From: Cymbidium sinense
Taxonomy: Eukaryota; Streptophyta; Magnoliopsida; Asparagales; Orchidaceae
Assembly: GCA_021442155.1 (NCBI GenBank)
Contig: CM038221.1
Location: 28,177,906-28,241,905, forward strand
Reading direction: 5' to 3'
Length of the DNA stretch: 64,000 nt
Shown here: piece by piece, positions 51,622 to 64,000 of the stretch
Position numbering within the stretch: the stretch's first letter is position 1
Layout of the letters: the number at the start of each line of letters is the position of its first letter
Position numbers and translations under genes: made by a program
The notes under the pieces: generated by a model
Told to the model about the DNA's origin: nothing
The model's database searches: none
What the model saw: only the letters and a program-made list of their open reading frames with translations

Positions 51622-54600
51622 TGACCTCACTTTTGGAGTGAGTTCTCAACTTCCTCATCATAGATCTAGGACTCTTGTAGACACTAAGAGCTTCTTAGTT
51701 TTAAGACACTTCTAGTGATTAGGTGAACACTTAACCTAAGCCTAGAGACTTAGAAGGGTTAGCCATAGGAACTGGTCATGCCTTAGGGACTTAGGAAAAC
51801 TTGCCTACTCTATGGCTCAAACCCAATCCATGCTTTCCTTCCTTAAACCAAACTTTAAATCCAACTCAAATCCAAATTAGAAATCAATTCCAAACCAAAT
51901 GATTGAAACCAATGATCAAATTCAGATTCCAAAACACTTCCAAAACCTTTTGATTTTATCTTATGGACTTAGCCTTAACTAAGTTCAAATCAACCCCAAT
52001 TCAATTGATTTTCTCAAATATCCATTCAATCTCAAATCAAATTCCAAATCAAATCCAACTTCAAGTGATTGCAATCCAAAATCAATTTCCAAAATACCTT
52101 CCTTAGCCATATGAACCACCTTCATATGCTTAGCCAAAACCCCCTTTAAACCATATCAAACTTGATTGATTTCCAATCATTCCTTCAATTATATTCATAA
52201 ATATAAATTAAATCCAAATTCAAATAAGCCAAATCAAATTCCCTCTTAAGCCTTATGGACCTACCTCCATAGGCTTGATCAAATCTCAACCCTAATCAAC
52301 CCAAAATCAATTGGTTTCTTTATAAATCAATTACTTCTTCATTTATATTCACAAATATAAATGAAACCCACCCTCCAATGATAAAAAATAAATCAAACTA
52401 AATCAATTCCATACTTAAGCCCTTTTGACCTACATCCTTAAGCTTGGTCAAATTTGCTTCCAAATACTCCAAACTCAAGTGATTTTCTTATGAATCATTT
52501 ATATCTTCATTTGTATTCACAAATATAAATGAAATATAAATCCACATAGCCAAAACCAAACCCAAGTCAAACCAAATATCCAATTTTAGCCTTTTAAGCT
52601 AATTTCTTGAACTTGGCCAAATGATATCCAAATCAATTCAAAACCCATGGATTTCTTCATGAATCAATCATTCCTTCAATCACTTACCCAAATATAATCA
52701 TAAACTACCATTATCAAACTAAACTCAAGTCAACCCATGTCAAGCCCAAGTTAGCCTTTTTGACTTAAAACTTCAAATGAGCCAAAATTCATTACACTTC
52801 AAATTGATTATAGTTGAATTTATATTTCAATCCTAGGCTCATATATGAGTTCAGCTAAACTTGAATCAAGCCAAAACTAAACCAATTGACCCATTTAAAT
52901 CCACTTGACCCAAAGTGACCTAAAGGACCTTATTGAGCCAAGTTCTAATCCAACCCAAATTGGGTTGAACCAAGCCCATCCAAACCTAATATCATGATCA
53001 ACAAACTTCCTAGGGGGATCAACTACCTTGAATTGGGTCAAACTAAGTCAACTTGGTCCTTTGACCAAGTCAACTTTTAGCCCAAATGAAACCCAAACTA
53101 GCCATAACCCACCATATACCAAATTGATTGAAACTATTAATTCAAACCCATTCATAATCAACGATTGAACATGACCAAACCCTTAATTGAGCCAAACCAA
53201 GTCCAATTGATCATTTGACCTAAGTTGACCTAAATTGGCCTAAATAGCCAAAATGGGTCAAATCATGATTTAACCTAAATCAATTATAACCAATGGCTCA
53301 AGTTCATCCCAAATCACCTATTGAACTTACAATTGAGCTCAATTTGACCAATTGGTCAACTTGACCCAACCTAGCCCAAATTGACTTAAAAGGTCAAATT
53401 GGCCAAAATCCAAATTAAACCCAAATCAAATCAAATCAAATACTACAATCATATTTAATTAACCAATTGAACATGATCCAACACCTAACCTAACCCAATT
53501 TGGTCAAATTGGTCAAATTGGTCAACTTAGCCATTTGACCTATTTGAATCCAAATGAGCCAAATCAAACCTAAGCCAACTTAATCAAAACCACTTGAACC
53601 AAAACTACTTAAATAATCATTTAAACCTAACCCAAGCCTTGGTTTGACCTAATTTGACCAATTGGTTAACCCAACCCAACATGAACCCATATGAACCCAT
53701 TTGACCAAATGAAGCAAGACCACCCGAAACTAACCCATGGGACCCTAGGAGCTGGCCAAGCCCAACCCAAACTAGTTCTAGATCACTCCCAAACCAAAGC
53801 AAATCTAAGTGGGACCCAATCCAAGGGAATTAGCCATTGGACAAACCTCCCCACATAGGATTCCTTTCCCATTTGGAAAAGCCCACTCTCCCATCACTTG
53901 GGTAGCCATCCCATTGCCATATAGAGCACATGTAAGCTTCATAGCCCACCTTAAAATAGCTAGGATCGGCCATGGACTAAGGGGAGTTAACCTCTTCCCC
54001 TCTTAAGACAAACTGAGCACCCTATGGACAAAGAAAATAAGATCTCCCTCATATCAGCCTTGGAGACTCTTTCCATAGCTTCCTCCACTCTTGGCGAGCC
54101 ACGTGGAGTGGACGGTGACCCCTCCGACACCTCCATGATGATGAATCGGTTAATCAACAAAAATTATGTCTATCAAGTGTGATTGAGGGGTACACCCCCT
54201 CAATTCGAGCGAGAATCATGACCATTTGCACTCTTTGAGTTCCCAAGTGAGAAACGAAATCTCTCATAGCATTTCTAAGCCTTCCCAAGCCTCCCTCAAT
54301 CAAAATTTCTTCTATACATGTGAAGTCAAAATAGGGCACACCTGTTTCGAATCCCCTTTGTTCAATCCTCCACCAAACCTCAATCAACCTTGCACACACC
54401 ATCACCACACCTCGTCGAGCAATACCAAATTATTTTCCAAGCTTCCAAGCCATTAGAAGCCATAGTTTGATCAAGACCGAATGCTCAAAGGGAGGAGCTT
54501 GACCTTTGGAGCAATCTACATCAAATCAAAGCTTGTGCGGCTCAACAAGGCTTTGTTTCTACCAAACAAAGCTTCGTCAATCTTTGGAATCGCCGATCAC

Positions 54601-56660
54601 AAGGTCTGGGGAGGTAATCCATTAAAACTAATCCTTGTCTAAAAATTATTTAGAGCTTTGAGAAGGAACTTACATTTGAGCCCAACCTAGCCGTTGGATC
54701 CTTGTGGATCGGGTGAGGTCGGATCGAGTGATCCATGGCAGACGGGCTCCATTATTCGTCGCTTGTAGGAGATAGATCATGAGTCATCCATTTCATGTGA
54801 TTGGAACGGACGGCTCTGATTAGATCACGCTTAGATCCTATCTATTTCCTCCTTAACTGTGAGATTTAATCATGGTTGTTCGCCGTAATCTGAGTCAGCA
54901 TCCTGATGTGATAACTTAAATAGCCTATCCTGTCGCGCCATGTGGAAAGTGCTCTGCGTCAGTAGCCACATGACACCAAAGGGATTAAAGATTTAATTAG
55001 GTTAATTAATCCTTTTTTAAGGTTGAATCTTTCTAAATTCATAAATAATTGTAGAAAAATATAAAAAAAATATAAATGAGAGCTCATTTTAAAGATATTT
55101 TAGAGGAGAACTTAAGAAAATTATTATTAATTAATTTTGAATAGTAAGGTTTGCTTAATTAAGATTAAATTAAAAATTTAATTAGCCTAATTATTCTCTG
55201 ATTAATTATCTAATTAATTTCAAACTTTCTAGAGATGCTTAGGGGATGACCTCTACCTCCCCTATTTTTCTTGGAATTTAATAGATAATTAATTAGAAAA
55301 ATTAATTGATTAAGCCTTAATTACTCTCCTACCTTAATTAATGATAATTAAGCAAATGAATAGTGATTTAATTAATTAATTAAGCTTATTACCATCTATT
55401 AATAGTGAAAAGTCTTAGGAAAATGATTTAGGTTTATTTCTTATGACCATTTCATTAAGCCTCTTCATATATTTCAAATTAATTAAAGCTTAAGTAATTA
55501 ATTAGCCACTTAATTAATCACAAAAAGAGTAGGGAATTTAATTATTTCAGAGCCTAATGGATTGTTTGAAATGACTTATGGATTGGGATTGAGGCCTCTT
55601 TCTTGATCTCTTTCCCTAAGTTAATTTCATTATCCTAATTAAAATATAATCAAATAATTTAATTAACCAATTAAGGGTTTAATTAATTTAAAGTCCATTC
55701 AATCCTAACTTTGATTAATCAACCTTGGGTAGTTCTTTAGATGTTTAATAGTCTAAAGAAACTTAATGAAATTATGATTAATTTACATGTGTAAGAAAAT
55801 CATAAAAATAATTAATTAAATCCCTTAAGCTTACTTAACTATTAATTATGAGCCAATTGCATTAGGCCCATTTCATTCCTTAGGAGCATTGCTAATTTAC
55901 TTTTCATATGGTTTCAGCTCATGTTGGCTCATCATTATTTAGTTAATCAATGTAAGGTGATGTAGGTAAGGGTTTAATGAATTGATTTAATTCATACCTC
56001 AACTTAATTAAGCCATAAAATCAATTTAATTGCTTCTCATTAAATCAAATTAACTCACCCATGGGGAATGAGATTATGATTATCAAACCTCTTTCACATC
56101 CCTTAAATCAAATCAAACATGAAATAAAAAATGGCTTTAAGAAACTTTGATTTATTTTTAATAAACTTGTTTAATGTGATTGTCCTTAAGACTTAATTGG
56201 ATTGAATGAAATTACAAGCTTGTATTGCTTTATTTATTTCCAATCATGTCAAAATGTTGTATGCCACTTGTAGTCATGCATTCATTTCTTTCAAAAATTA
56301 ATTAAATAAAATGATTTCTTTTATGTCAAATTTGTATGTGTTGACTTAATTAGAAATATGTGTGACTATATCACTATTAAATCTCAAATGTATTTTCAAA
56401 TGCTTATTAATGAATAATAAAAATATATTGTGACTTTAGTTATACATACATAGGAGATGCATGTGAATATAAGCTTAGTGTATGAAGTGATTTCTCTTTC
56501 TTACATTCATATATTGATTTGCATAAGTTTGAATGTTAACGAGTATATTAGTCTAGACATTCCGGAGATGCACGACTTTAAGTAGCCCCAATGAGGTTCC
56601 TACCTCACTCTCTTTGTGTAGAACAATGACACTACCTATTTGATTTCATTTTTATGCATT
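51622..56660 (+). repeat. + strand LTR copy, 3'-truncated
   Basis: Starts TGACCTCACTTTTGGAG. U3 start (to about 54,100), GC-richer block (54,680-54,990) and AT-rich U3 (55,000-56,650) follow in the order of 16,270-24,060. The TATA and R-U5 part is missing: at about 56,660 it meets an oppositely oriented LTR piece. Palindrome CATTTATATT/AATATAAATG at 52,340-52,363. Open frames at 53,617-54,456 are not convincing genes. Confidence 0.8.
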
Positions 56661-57955
56661 TTTGACATTAGAATTCAATCAAATTTGGTTAGGATTAGAA
56701 TTTGGCTCATAAGGGGACTTTAGGTCACTTTGGGTCAAGTGAGCCTAAGTGGGTCAATTGGCTTGGTCAAAGCTTGATTTGAGTTTGATTGAACTCACAT
56801 ATGGACTCATGATTGAAATATAAATCAATTTGCAAGTAGTTTGAATTCAAATGGGTTTTGATTCATTTGACAATTTCAAGTTCAAAGGGTGAACATGAAA
56901 TGGATTTTGGCTTGATTTTTGAATTGAGTTTTGATTTGGTGATTGAAGTTTGTATTTATATTTGAATTCATGATTGAATGATTGATTGAATTATGAAGAA
57001 AAACCAAGAGTTTTGCTTGATTTGAAGTTGATTTGGCTAAGTTCAAGAGTTTGACTTGAAAGGCTTAGGTGGGATTTTGATTGAATTTGAGTTTGATTTT
57101 TGGAGTTGGTTTTGGTAGTTTGAATTTATATTTCATTTATATATGTGAATATAAATGGGTTATCAGAAAATTTCATGACTTTGAAGTGATTTGAACATGA
57201 TCTAGGCTAAGTCCTTAAGAGAAAATCAAAGTGACTTAGGAAATATTTGTGAATTTGAATTTGAATTTTAAATTTTATTTGATTGATTTAAATTTATATT
57301 TCATTTATATATATGAATATAAATGATAATATAAATGGGTTATGAGAAAATTTCATGAATTTTAATTGATTTAAATATGATTTAGGCTAAGTTCATGAAG
57401 GGAAATGAAAGGACTTAGGGAATATTTAGAATTTGGAATTTGAATTTTGGATTTAGTTTGATTGATTTGAATTTATATTTCATTTATATATGTGAATATA
57501 AATGAGAATATAAATGAGTTGTGAGAAAATTTTATGAGTTTGAATTGATTTGAAGATGATTTAGGCTAAATCCTTAAGAGGGGATTAAAGGACTTAAGAA
57601 GGATTTTGAACTTGGAATTTCAATCATGGATTTCAATCATGTGGCATTGGTTTGAGTTTGGAGAAAATCAATTAGGATAAAATTGATTTAGGTTTGATGT
57701 TGATTTGATTTGGAGTTTTACTTGAAGGAAGGAAGTGAGGAATGTCATCCAAGCTATAGGGTAGGCAAATTTTCCTAACACCCTTAAGGCATGACATAGT
57801 CCTATGGCTAACTCTTCTAAGTCTCTAGGGCTAGGTTGAGTGTCCACCCAATCACTAGATGTGTCTTAGGACAAAGGAACTCTTTAAGTCTAAGAGGAGT
57901 CCTATGTGTAAGATGGAGGGGTTGAGAACTCTTTCTAAAAATGAGGTCAATAAAG
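56661..57955 (-). repeat. Start of the 3' LTR of element 2 (- strand), truncated
   Basis: On the - strand it starts TGACCTCATTTTTAG at 57,955 directly after the conserved ATTGGGCGCCCTTTAT. Only about 1.3 kb of U3 remains. Three tandem units of about 168-179 bp (57,134-57,504) each carry the CATTTATA...TATAAATG palindrome. Confidence 0.8.
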
Positions 57956-60535
57956 GGCGCCCAATAGGTGTGGTGTGACCAACAAGGAACACCACACATA
58001 TTGGTGTTGACCACAATGATCAACAACACCGAACGATCACAAGCACTAACATAGATGATTTACTCCTAACTCGAGGTATATAAGGAATCTAGAACTTAAT
58101 GTAATGTGGCTCTACTTATGTCAAGGACGTAAGAGAGGGAAGGAGGGATCCACTAAGGATAGTGTATGTGAACCTTCCACTAGGGAAGCAGGTTTAAGGC
58201 ATCCATAAAGGGGATGAGAGGTTTGATTTGATTTGAGTCTTGCTGAGAAAAAATTTGATTTGTTTAATTAAGTCCCGTTGGGGAAGAGGGTTGAATTTGT
58301 TTCAATTTTTAGATTTGGATTTTTGAGATGGACCCTATTGGTTTGCCATGGACTGCACTGAGCAGGAGCCATGGAGGCCTAGACCTAATTCAGATTTACC
58401 AATTCAAAGGGGTAGTATACTAAACACATAGTAGGACTAGCCAACCAAAGCGGTGCCTTTTGGTATGCAACAACTGTACTAGGAAGAAAGTGTAGTATAC
58501 TTCCTCTAAAGTAGGGACCAATTGCTGGGGTAATTTATTGACAAGGCAACAGATTAACCAAACCTAGGGCTGATTAATGAGTGAATGCCACCGAGGGACT
58601 TAGATCAACTCAAAAATAGTCAAGATTAATTTCATTTTTTAAATTTATTTTGCTGGATTCTGTTAGTTTGCGATTGATCACACTAAGAAGGAGCTTATAT
58701 CAGCCTAAACCTATCTTAGATTTACTGAACTAAAGGGAGTAGCTTCCCGATCGATGGTAGAACTATCCCACCAAAGAAGTGCCTTTGATTTGCAATGATC
58801 AATTGAAGGGAAGAGAGCTCGGAGACTCGCATCTTCCACTACAAAAGACCACTGGGGTGATCAGTTGCTTTGGGAAACAAATCAAACCCAACCCAAGGCT
58901 GCTCGTCAGTTAACGATAATCATGCTAGAAAGAATGCGTCATAGTCTTACATCTTCCAAAGTGGAATGACTGTCGGGGTAACCTGCTTGTAACAAAATAG
59001 ATTGAACCCAACCTAAGGGCGATTACGGAGTGAGTACTGACCCAGGGATTTATCTCAACTCAGGTAGTCAGACAATTCATTTAAGAAGTTTTGCTGACAC
59101 TGCCCTAAAAATAGGATGCCTGCTTGGGAAAAGGGGCCCTTTGGGGGCTCAAAATTCTAAACAACAAGCAAAATAATTTATTTATTTTATTTAGTTTGTT
59201 AATTATGGACCCTATTAGTTTTCAAGGGATCAAACTAACAAGGAGCTTATATCAACCTAGACCTATCTTAGATTTGCTGAACCAAGGGAGAATCTATGCA
59301 TTTGTTAAATAAATTCTCTAACCACTGGGGTGGCTACTAGGAAAAAGGGATCATCCAATCCAAAAGTAACCCGAGTAGTGTCTAAATGGGGTTGCAAAGG
59401 ACGTGATCCAAATACAGTGTCCGTAGGGGATGGGGCCGCTAAGGGATTAATCCAAAACCCTGGAGAGGATGACATGGTTAGCCATATATCAAATAGGTAT
59501 TTGGTGGCCAACTCAAGGAGAAAGTGCAGGGACTCACATCTTTCAAGAGTGGTGTATCCATCGGGTGAGTCACTGTCAGCATAGCAAACATCAACCAATC
59601 TAAGGTGCTTGTTGGTTTGCAATAATCAATCTTGGAAGAAAGCTTAGGGACTCACATCCTCCTATTGCAAAACTGATTGCTGGGATAGTTTGCCTTCGGC
59701 TTGACAAGTGCTATTCGACCTTGGGCGACTACTGAGTGAATGCTATTGGAGGACTTATATCAACTCAAATGTAGTCAAGAGGAAAGGAGCCTCTGGGGAC
59801 TTATCATAAACCTCAAATATACTCAACCTAGCTAGATCATGATGATTAGTTCAAGAAGAAAGCACAGAGACTCATTTCTTTTTAAACAAAATCAACACAA
59901 GGTAGCTTACTCGCCAAGTAGTGAAGTCTACCATACTAACAAGGTGCTTGTTGGTTTGCAATGGTCAAGTTAGGAAGAAAGCGCGGGGAGTCATATCTTC
60001 CAAACAAAGAACCACTGGGGTGACATACTAGCGAGGTAGCATGTAAACCCGACCTAGAGCATCTAATGAGTGAGTGCCACAAGGGCTTTCTCTTACATCA
60101 AAGTAGCCCGAAACAAAACATATGTGTTTATTCTTGTGCATGTGTTAAAAGGAAAAAGGATGCCTCTTGGGGGAATTCTTACACCTAGCTTAAAACACGC
60201 TAGAGGTTTTGATGAAGTGGTGCCAAGGATGGAAAATGAGAATTCGCACTAATAAAGGATGACGCTTGGGTTCTCTTACCCCTAACTTAGTTGTGCTGAT
60301 CGAAATAGGATGCCTCTTGGGTTCTCTCACACCTATTTGAATAGCGCCTGGAGATTATGTTTGTGTTATGAAAGAAGGATAGGATGCCATTGGGGGGACT
60401 TTTACACCTACCCTAAATGCGTCATGGCAGATTCATAAGACAAGAAAATAATGCTTCGAAAGAAGAGAAGATTTTGATAAAATGGAATCAGATTTTTATT
60501 GATTGATAGAATTATTTTCGAACATGATTTTTATG
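57956..60535 (-). repeat. 3' untranslated region of element 2 built of degenerate tandem repeats
   Basis: One repeat set shares 'AAGGAGCTTATATCAACCTA' plus 'CTATCTTAGATTTGCTGAAC' (about 58,328, 58,655, 59,205). Another shares GGTGCTTGTTGGTTTGCAAT...GAAGAAAGC...ACTCACATCTTCC (about 58,456, 58,780, 59,603, 59,940), with a spacing of about 324-337 bp where adjacent. A third, short set, AGGATGCCTCTTGGG...CACACCTA, lies at about 59,110, 60,155, 60,260, 60,305 and 60,373. No protein domain; open frames at 59,305-59,622 are incidental. Confidence 0.65.
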
Positions 60536-61500
60536 GGTAATATTTTTTCAAATAGATCCCATTAATTAGAAGCATCGGGTATTCTCCTTTACAATCAATG
60601 AGCTGATAAGATCCTTCTTGGTAGGCCTTCTCTATAATATAAGGGCCTTCTCAAGTGGGTTCAAACTTTTCTCCCTCTTTCAGCGGGCAACAATTAGTCT
60701 CCTTAGGACTAACATAAGTTCTCCTACTCGGAAAGACCTAGGGCGGACCAGCTTTTTGTGAGCTTGAATCATTTTGTCCTTGTACAACTCGAGGTTTTGG
60801 CATGCCCATAGACAACTCTCCTACAAACCTTCAAGCTCTTCTAAATGCAACTTTGCATTATGCTCTATAGTGATCTTGCTACCAATGCTATCCTTAGTGA
60901 TGGGAGTTGAACTTCTAAAGGTAGAACGACTTCGGACCCATACACTAAGGAAAATGGGGTAGACTAAGTTGGAGTTTGATATGTGGTGCGGTAGGCCCAC
61001 AAGACTTCAACCAACTACTCATTCCACTATCTTTTATTATCATTAAGTGTCTTCTTTAGTATTTGAATGAGAGTTTTGTTGAATGCTTTTGCTAAGCCAT
61101 TTGCTCTGGAGTAGTAGATGGTGGAGTATCTCCAATCTATACTATATCTTCTGGTGAAACTGTTGATTTTGGTGCTTTTGAATGTAGTACCATTATTATA
61201 TATAATTTGTCGAGGCATCCCGAACCTATATACGATATGGTTCCTAAAAAATTGAAGCACATGATGAACTGTGACCTCTCTGAGTGGGATTGCCTCCACC
61301 CACTTGGAAAAGTAGTCAGTGGCAACTAAGATGAACTGATTAAAGGAGGATCGATTGGACCTACAATATTGGTACCCCAACACTCGAATGGCCATGAGGC
61401 CAATGTAGGGTGCATAATGTTGGGTGGTTGGTGGAGGACCATACCATGTAACTAACACTGATAGCATCTCTTAGCTACATCCATGCAATGTACATCCATG
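60536..61500 (-). pseudogene. Integrase of element 2
   Basis: Open from 61,467 to 61,027 with the catalytic-core motif ATDYFSKWVEAIPL (about 61,276-61,320) and FRNHIVYRFGMPRQIIYNNG, where the second catalytic Asp position of the usual D-N-G reads Asn. After a frameshift the C-terminal part is readable to about 60,536 (LWAYRTTYQTP, KKLVRPRSFRVGELMLVLRR, LINGIYLKKYYP). Integrase joins the element DNA to the host chromosome. Stops, frameshifts and the altered active-site residue make this copy inactive. Confidence 0.8.
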
Positions 61501-61859
61501 CAGTAACCATCAAGGCTCCTAGTCTCTGATCTTCATCTTCATCTTCGACCGATTGATGCACTCGATGAACCCTTAGTTACAATGCCATGAGCTTCATGTT
61601 TGTCTAAACAACATAACCACATATAGTTAAAGGACCGATAGTACATGGTGCCATCAACGAGAGCATAGAATAGAGCTCTCTATTTCACCTGATGGGCTTA
61701 TGACTTTTCTTGAGGTAGTTTTCCAGTGTTTAAATAGTCTATGAATAGTTGCCTCCAATCCAACTCCTTGTCCTTATAGGCAATGACAACCTCCCCTTCA
61801 AGAGAAAGTCTCTCGATGAGTTCAACATCAATAAGGGATATGATTTGTTTATTTTGGAC

Positions 61860-62870
61860 CCTTATTGAAATGGACTCATCTTCCGGACATGCTAATTATT
61901 TAGCAAGTTTGGCTAAAGCATCTGCTACTACGTTCTCTACTAGGGGAACCTTATAGATGATGAATTCAAAAATTTGGGCCAATAGCTTCATGGTATACTC
62001 GTGGTAATGATGAAGCTTAAGTTTGAGGACCTTGTAGGATCCGACAATCTAATTGATAACCAATTGAGAATCCCCAAAGATGTTTATGGTCTTGACACTG
62101 ATTGTGCTGGCTAACTCTAGATTGGCAATCAAAGGCTCATTCTTCATTATTGGTGCAGGGGTTGGAAAGATAGTATGAGAATCTCATCACATCGTAGTCT
62201 GGAGTTAGGAGAACTATTCCTACCCCTACCTTTCTTAGAAGAGTAGATTATGGTGCTTCCCCTTTATGAAAAGAAGCTACACCATCAAAATACATCTCCC
62301 ATAGGCAGTTGTCAACCTCCCCTAAGTTCATGATTTGTTCATCAGGGAGATTTTCACTAAGCAGAGAATCAGTAGGAAGTGGGTGTGCTGCTAAGAAATC
62401 CACTAGTGCTTATCCTTTTACCGCACAAAAGGGTATGAATGTGATATCAAACTGTGAGAGAATCATGGACCAGCATGCCAACCATTAGGATAGCATTGGC
62501 CACATCATGAGATACTGCAGTAGATTTCATTCTAGAGATCAAGTTCACCTTATGAGAAAGCATGTAGTGCCGTAGCTTTTGAGAGGTAAAGATCAAAGCT
62601 AGGCAATGTTTCTCAATAGATGGATAGTTTGCTTAAGTAGAAATCAGATGATGGCTGAGGTAGCAGAGAGCGTTCTCCTTCCCTTCATCATTGGCTTGGG
62701 CCAATAGAGCATCGAGAGAGTCATTTAAAGCAGCAGTGTAGAGGATGAGTGGCCGCCGAAATAGGGGCTGTTAGAATTGGTGGCTTCATAAAATATTGCT
62801 TGATATCTTCAAAAGCATGCTGACACTTATCATCCCACTTGAACTTGGTGTCCTTTTTGACAAGACCTGA
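61860..62870 (-). pseudogene. Two RNase H domains of element 2
   Basis: The first, joined to RT, spans about 62,870-62,470 (FKWDDKCQHAFEDIKQYF, LLAQANDEGKENALCYLS, YPSIEKHCLALIF). The second begins near 62,297 with MYFDG and continues with GVGIVLLTPDYDVM to about 61,900. RNase H degrades the RNA strand during reverse transcription. Having a second domain before integrase is a Tat-lineage character. Several frame changes are present. Confidence 0.75.
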
Positions 62871-63099
62871 GAATGGCTTGCATCTCCCAGATAGGTTGAA
62901 AATAAAGCATCTTAGATATGCCAGCCATCCTTAGAAGGATTCGACTTGAGTTAAACTCTTAGGAGGTGGCATTTCTAAGATAGCTTTAATCTTTTTTGGA
63001 TCTATTTCTATTCCTTAGTGTCGGACAACAAACCCAAAGAATTTTCTCGAAGCTACTCTGAATGCACACTTTAGAGGATTAATTTTGAGATTACATTAT

Positions 63100-64000
63100 C
63101 TTAACCAATCAAAAATAACTCTCAAATCAAAGAGGTGGTATTCCTTTTCTCTGCTCTTGACTAATAGATCATCAACGTAGCACTCAACCTGACGATGGAA
63201 GAGTTCATTAAAGATCTGAGTCATGGCCCATTGGTATGTAGCACCATCATTTTTAAGGCCGAAGGTATGGCCCTATAATAAAAGATTTTGATTGGGGTTC
63301 TGAAAGCCGTGTTTCTTTCATTTTTAGGAGACATCTTGATTTGGTTGTAGCCAGATGACACATCCATGAAAGGGAAAAATGTATGAGATGAGGCGATGTC
63401 CATCATTAATTCTAGTATAGGAAGAGGAAAATAATCCTTAGGACATGCCTTGTTTAAGTCCATGAAATCGACACATATGAGAATTTGGCCTTTCTTCTTC
63501 TTAACTGGGACAACACTGGCTAACCAGGTAGGATATTTTTGTTCCTTGATGAAATCATCATTGATCATTTTCTTGACTTTAGAAATGACCTATTGTTCAA
63601 TTTCTAATTGCATGCCTAGGAGCTTGCTTGATAGGGGTGGCATTAGGATCTATTGCTAACTTATGGACTGCTACGTCAAGAGATAATCCAGGCATCTCTT
63701 CATAACTCCATGTGAAGCAATCTTTAAACTCAATCAATAGCCTAACTAAGTCATTAGTTTCTTCTTCATTCAACAACAAACTGATGTACATTGGGCATGG
63801 ATTTTCTTCTATCCCGAGATTTATTTCTTTAAGTTTGTCAATTATTGAATGGATCTCCTCTTCAAATTTTGGAGGTGCATCCTTGATTTGGAGATCATCT
63901 AGATCATCTGAGGTTTCTAAACATACATTCTCATAGGAGTTGGTGTTGTGTGAAAAGAACCTATCAAACTCCAAATAATTAATAACAACTAAGCAGTAAT
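63100..64000 (-). pseudogene. Pre-RT and reverse transcriptase of element 2
   Basis: The pre-RT segment 63,974-63,597 is open (FKDCFTWSYEEMPGLSLD, KLAIDPNATPIKQAPR). RT follows, open from 63,568 to 63,221 (KKKKGQILICVDFMDLNKAC, FMDVSSGYNQIKMSPKNERN). A frameshift just before LKNDGATYQ leads to an intact active-site box ECYVDDLLVKSREKEYHLF; YVDD is at 63,168-63,179. RT copies the element RNA into DNA. The two open pieces are separated by a short gap with a stop near 63,590. The frame continues past the right edge. Confidence 0.85.

Larger units (their letters stand above)
57956..64000 (-). mobile_element. 3' half of a second Tat/Ogre-type Ty3/gypsy element (element 2)
   Basis: From right to left: pre-RT, RT, RNase H, second RNase H, integrase (to about 60,536), a 2.6-kb repeat-rich 3' untranslated region and then the LTR at 57,955. 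The proteins are close to those of element 1 but less decayed. The 5' part lies beyond the right edge of the window. Confidence 0.85.

Noticed and set aside
57960..57985. GGGCGCCCAATAG next to the LTR looks like a tRNA-Lys primer-binding site
   Set aside because: It would require a + strand element starting at 57,955, but the only pol here is on the - strand and the same sequence precedes the 3' LTR of element 1, so it is the internal 3' end.

Overview
This is nuclear DNA of a flowering plant. It has a spliced plant-type sugar transporter gene with introns, and around it AT-rich sequence made mostly of decayed LTR retrotransposons. The transporter exons are much richer in G+C, especially at third codon positions, than their surroundings. 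That would fit a monocot, but this is inference and the species cannot be named from the window.

Layout. (1) Positions 1-24,060 look like one very large Ty3/gypsy element of the Tat/Ogre type on the + strand: the 3' part of its 5' LTR (1-1,310), a leader with a tandem array of hairpin units (1,830-3,235), decayed gag-protease (5,200-7,670), decayed RT, two RNase H domains and integrase (8,520-11,075), an inverted piece of its own LTR (11,871-16,247), and a 3' LTR of about 7.8 kb (16,270-24,060, TG...CA) with a TATA box at 22,530. (2) Positions 24,061-36,675 are further copies of the same LTR on the - strand, one with its first 2.1 kb duplicated in tandem. (3) Positions 36,676-51,621 are the only low-copy island. 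It holds a MITE-like element, a 5'-truncated RTE-type LINE with a 13-bp target duplication, the four-exon hexose/pentose transporter gene (STP family, closest to STP7 by recalled motifs; 40,480-46,231, 510 codons), a dispersed repeat found both in intron 1 and in the 3' flank, two AT microsatellites, and the 3' half of a hAT transposon whose last transposase exons are still readable. (4) At 51,622 a + strand LTR copy cuts into the hAT transposase exon. It is truncated at about 56,660, where it meets a - strand LTR piece (to 57,955). (5) Positions 57,956-64,000 are the 3' half of a second Tat element on the - strand (pre-RT, RT with an intact YVDD box, two RNase H domains, integrase, then a 2.6-kb 3' untranslated region made of degenerate tandem repeats).

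Only the transporter looks like a working host gene. Its four exons join in frame across a 4,057-bp intron, an 86-bp GC-AG intron and a 76-bp intron. The protein keeps the proton-site Asp/Arg pair, the lid-domain cysteines and most sugar-contact residues of the STP family, but has Leu where most STPs have a sugar-binding Asn. No tRNA, rRNA, CRISPR or organellar feature was seen.

Most notable observations: a 5' leader array of about 15 hairpin units whose two stem arms change together between repeats; the STP7-type Asn-to-Leu site; the GC-AG intron; LTR U3 regions with palindromes recurring about every 170 bp; and multi-kilobase inverted LTR pairs.
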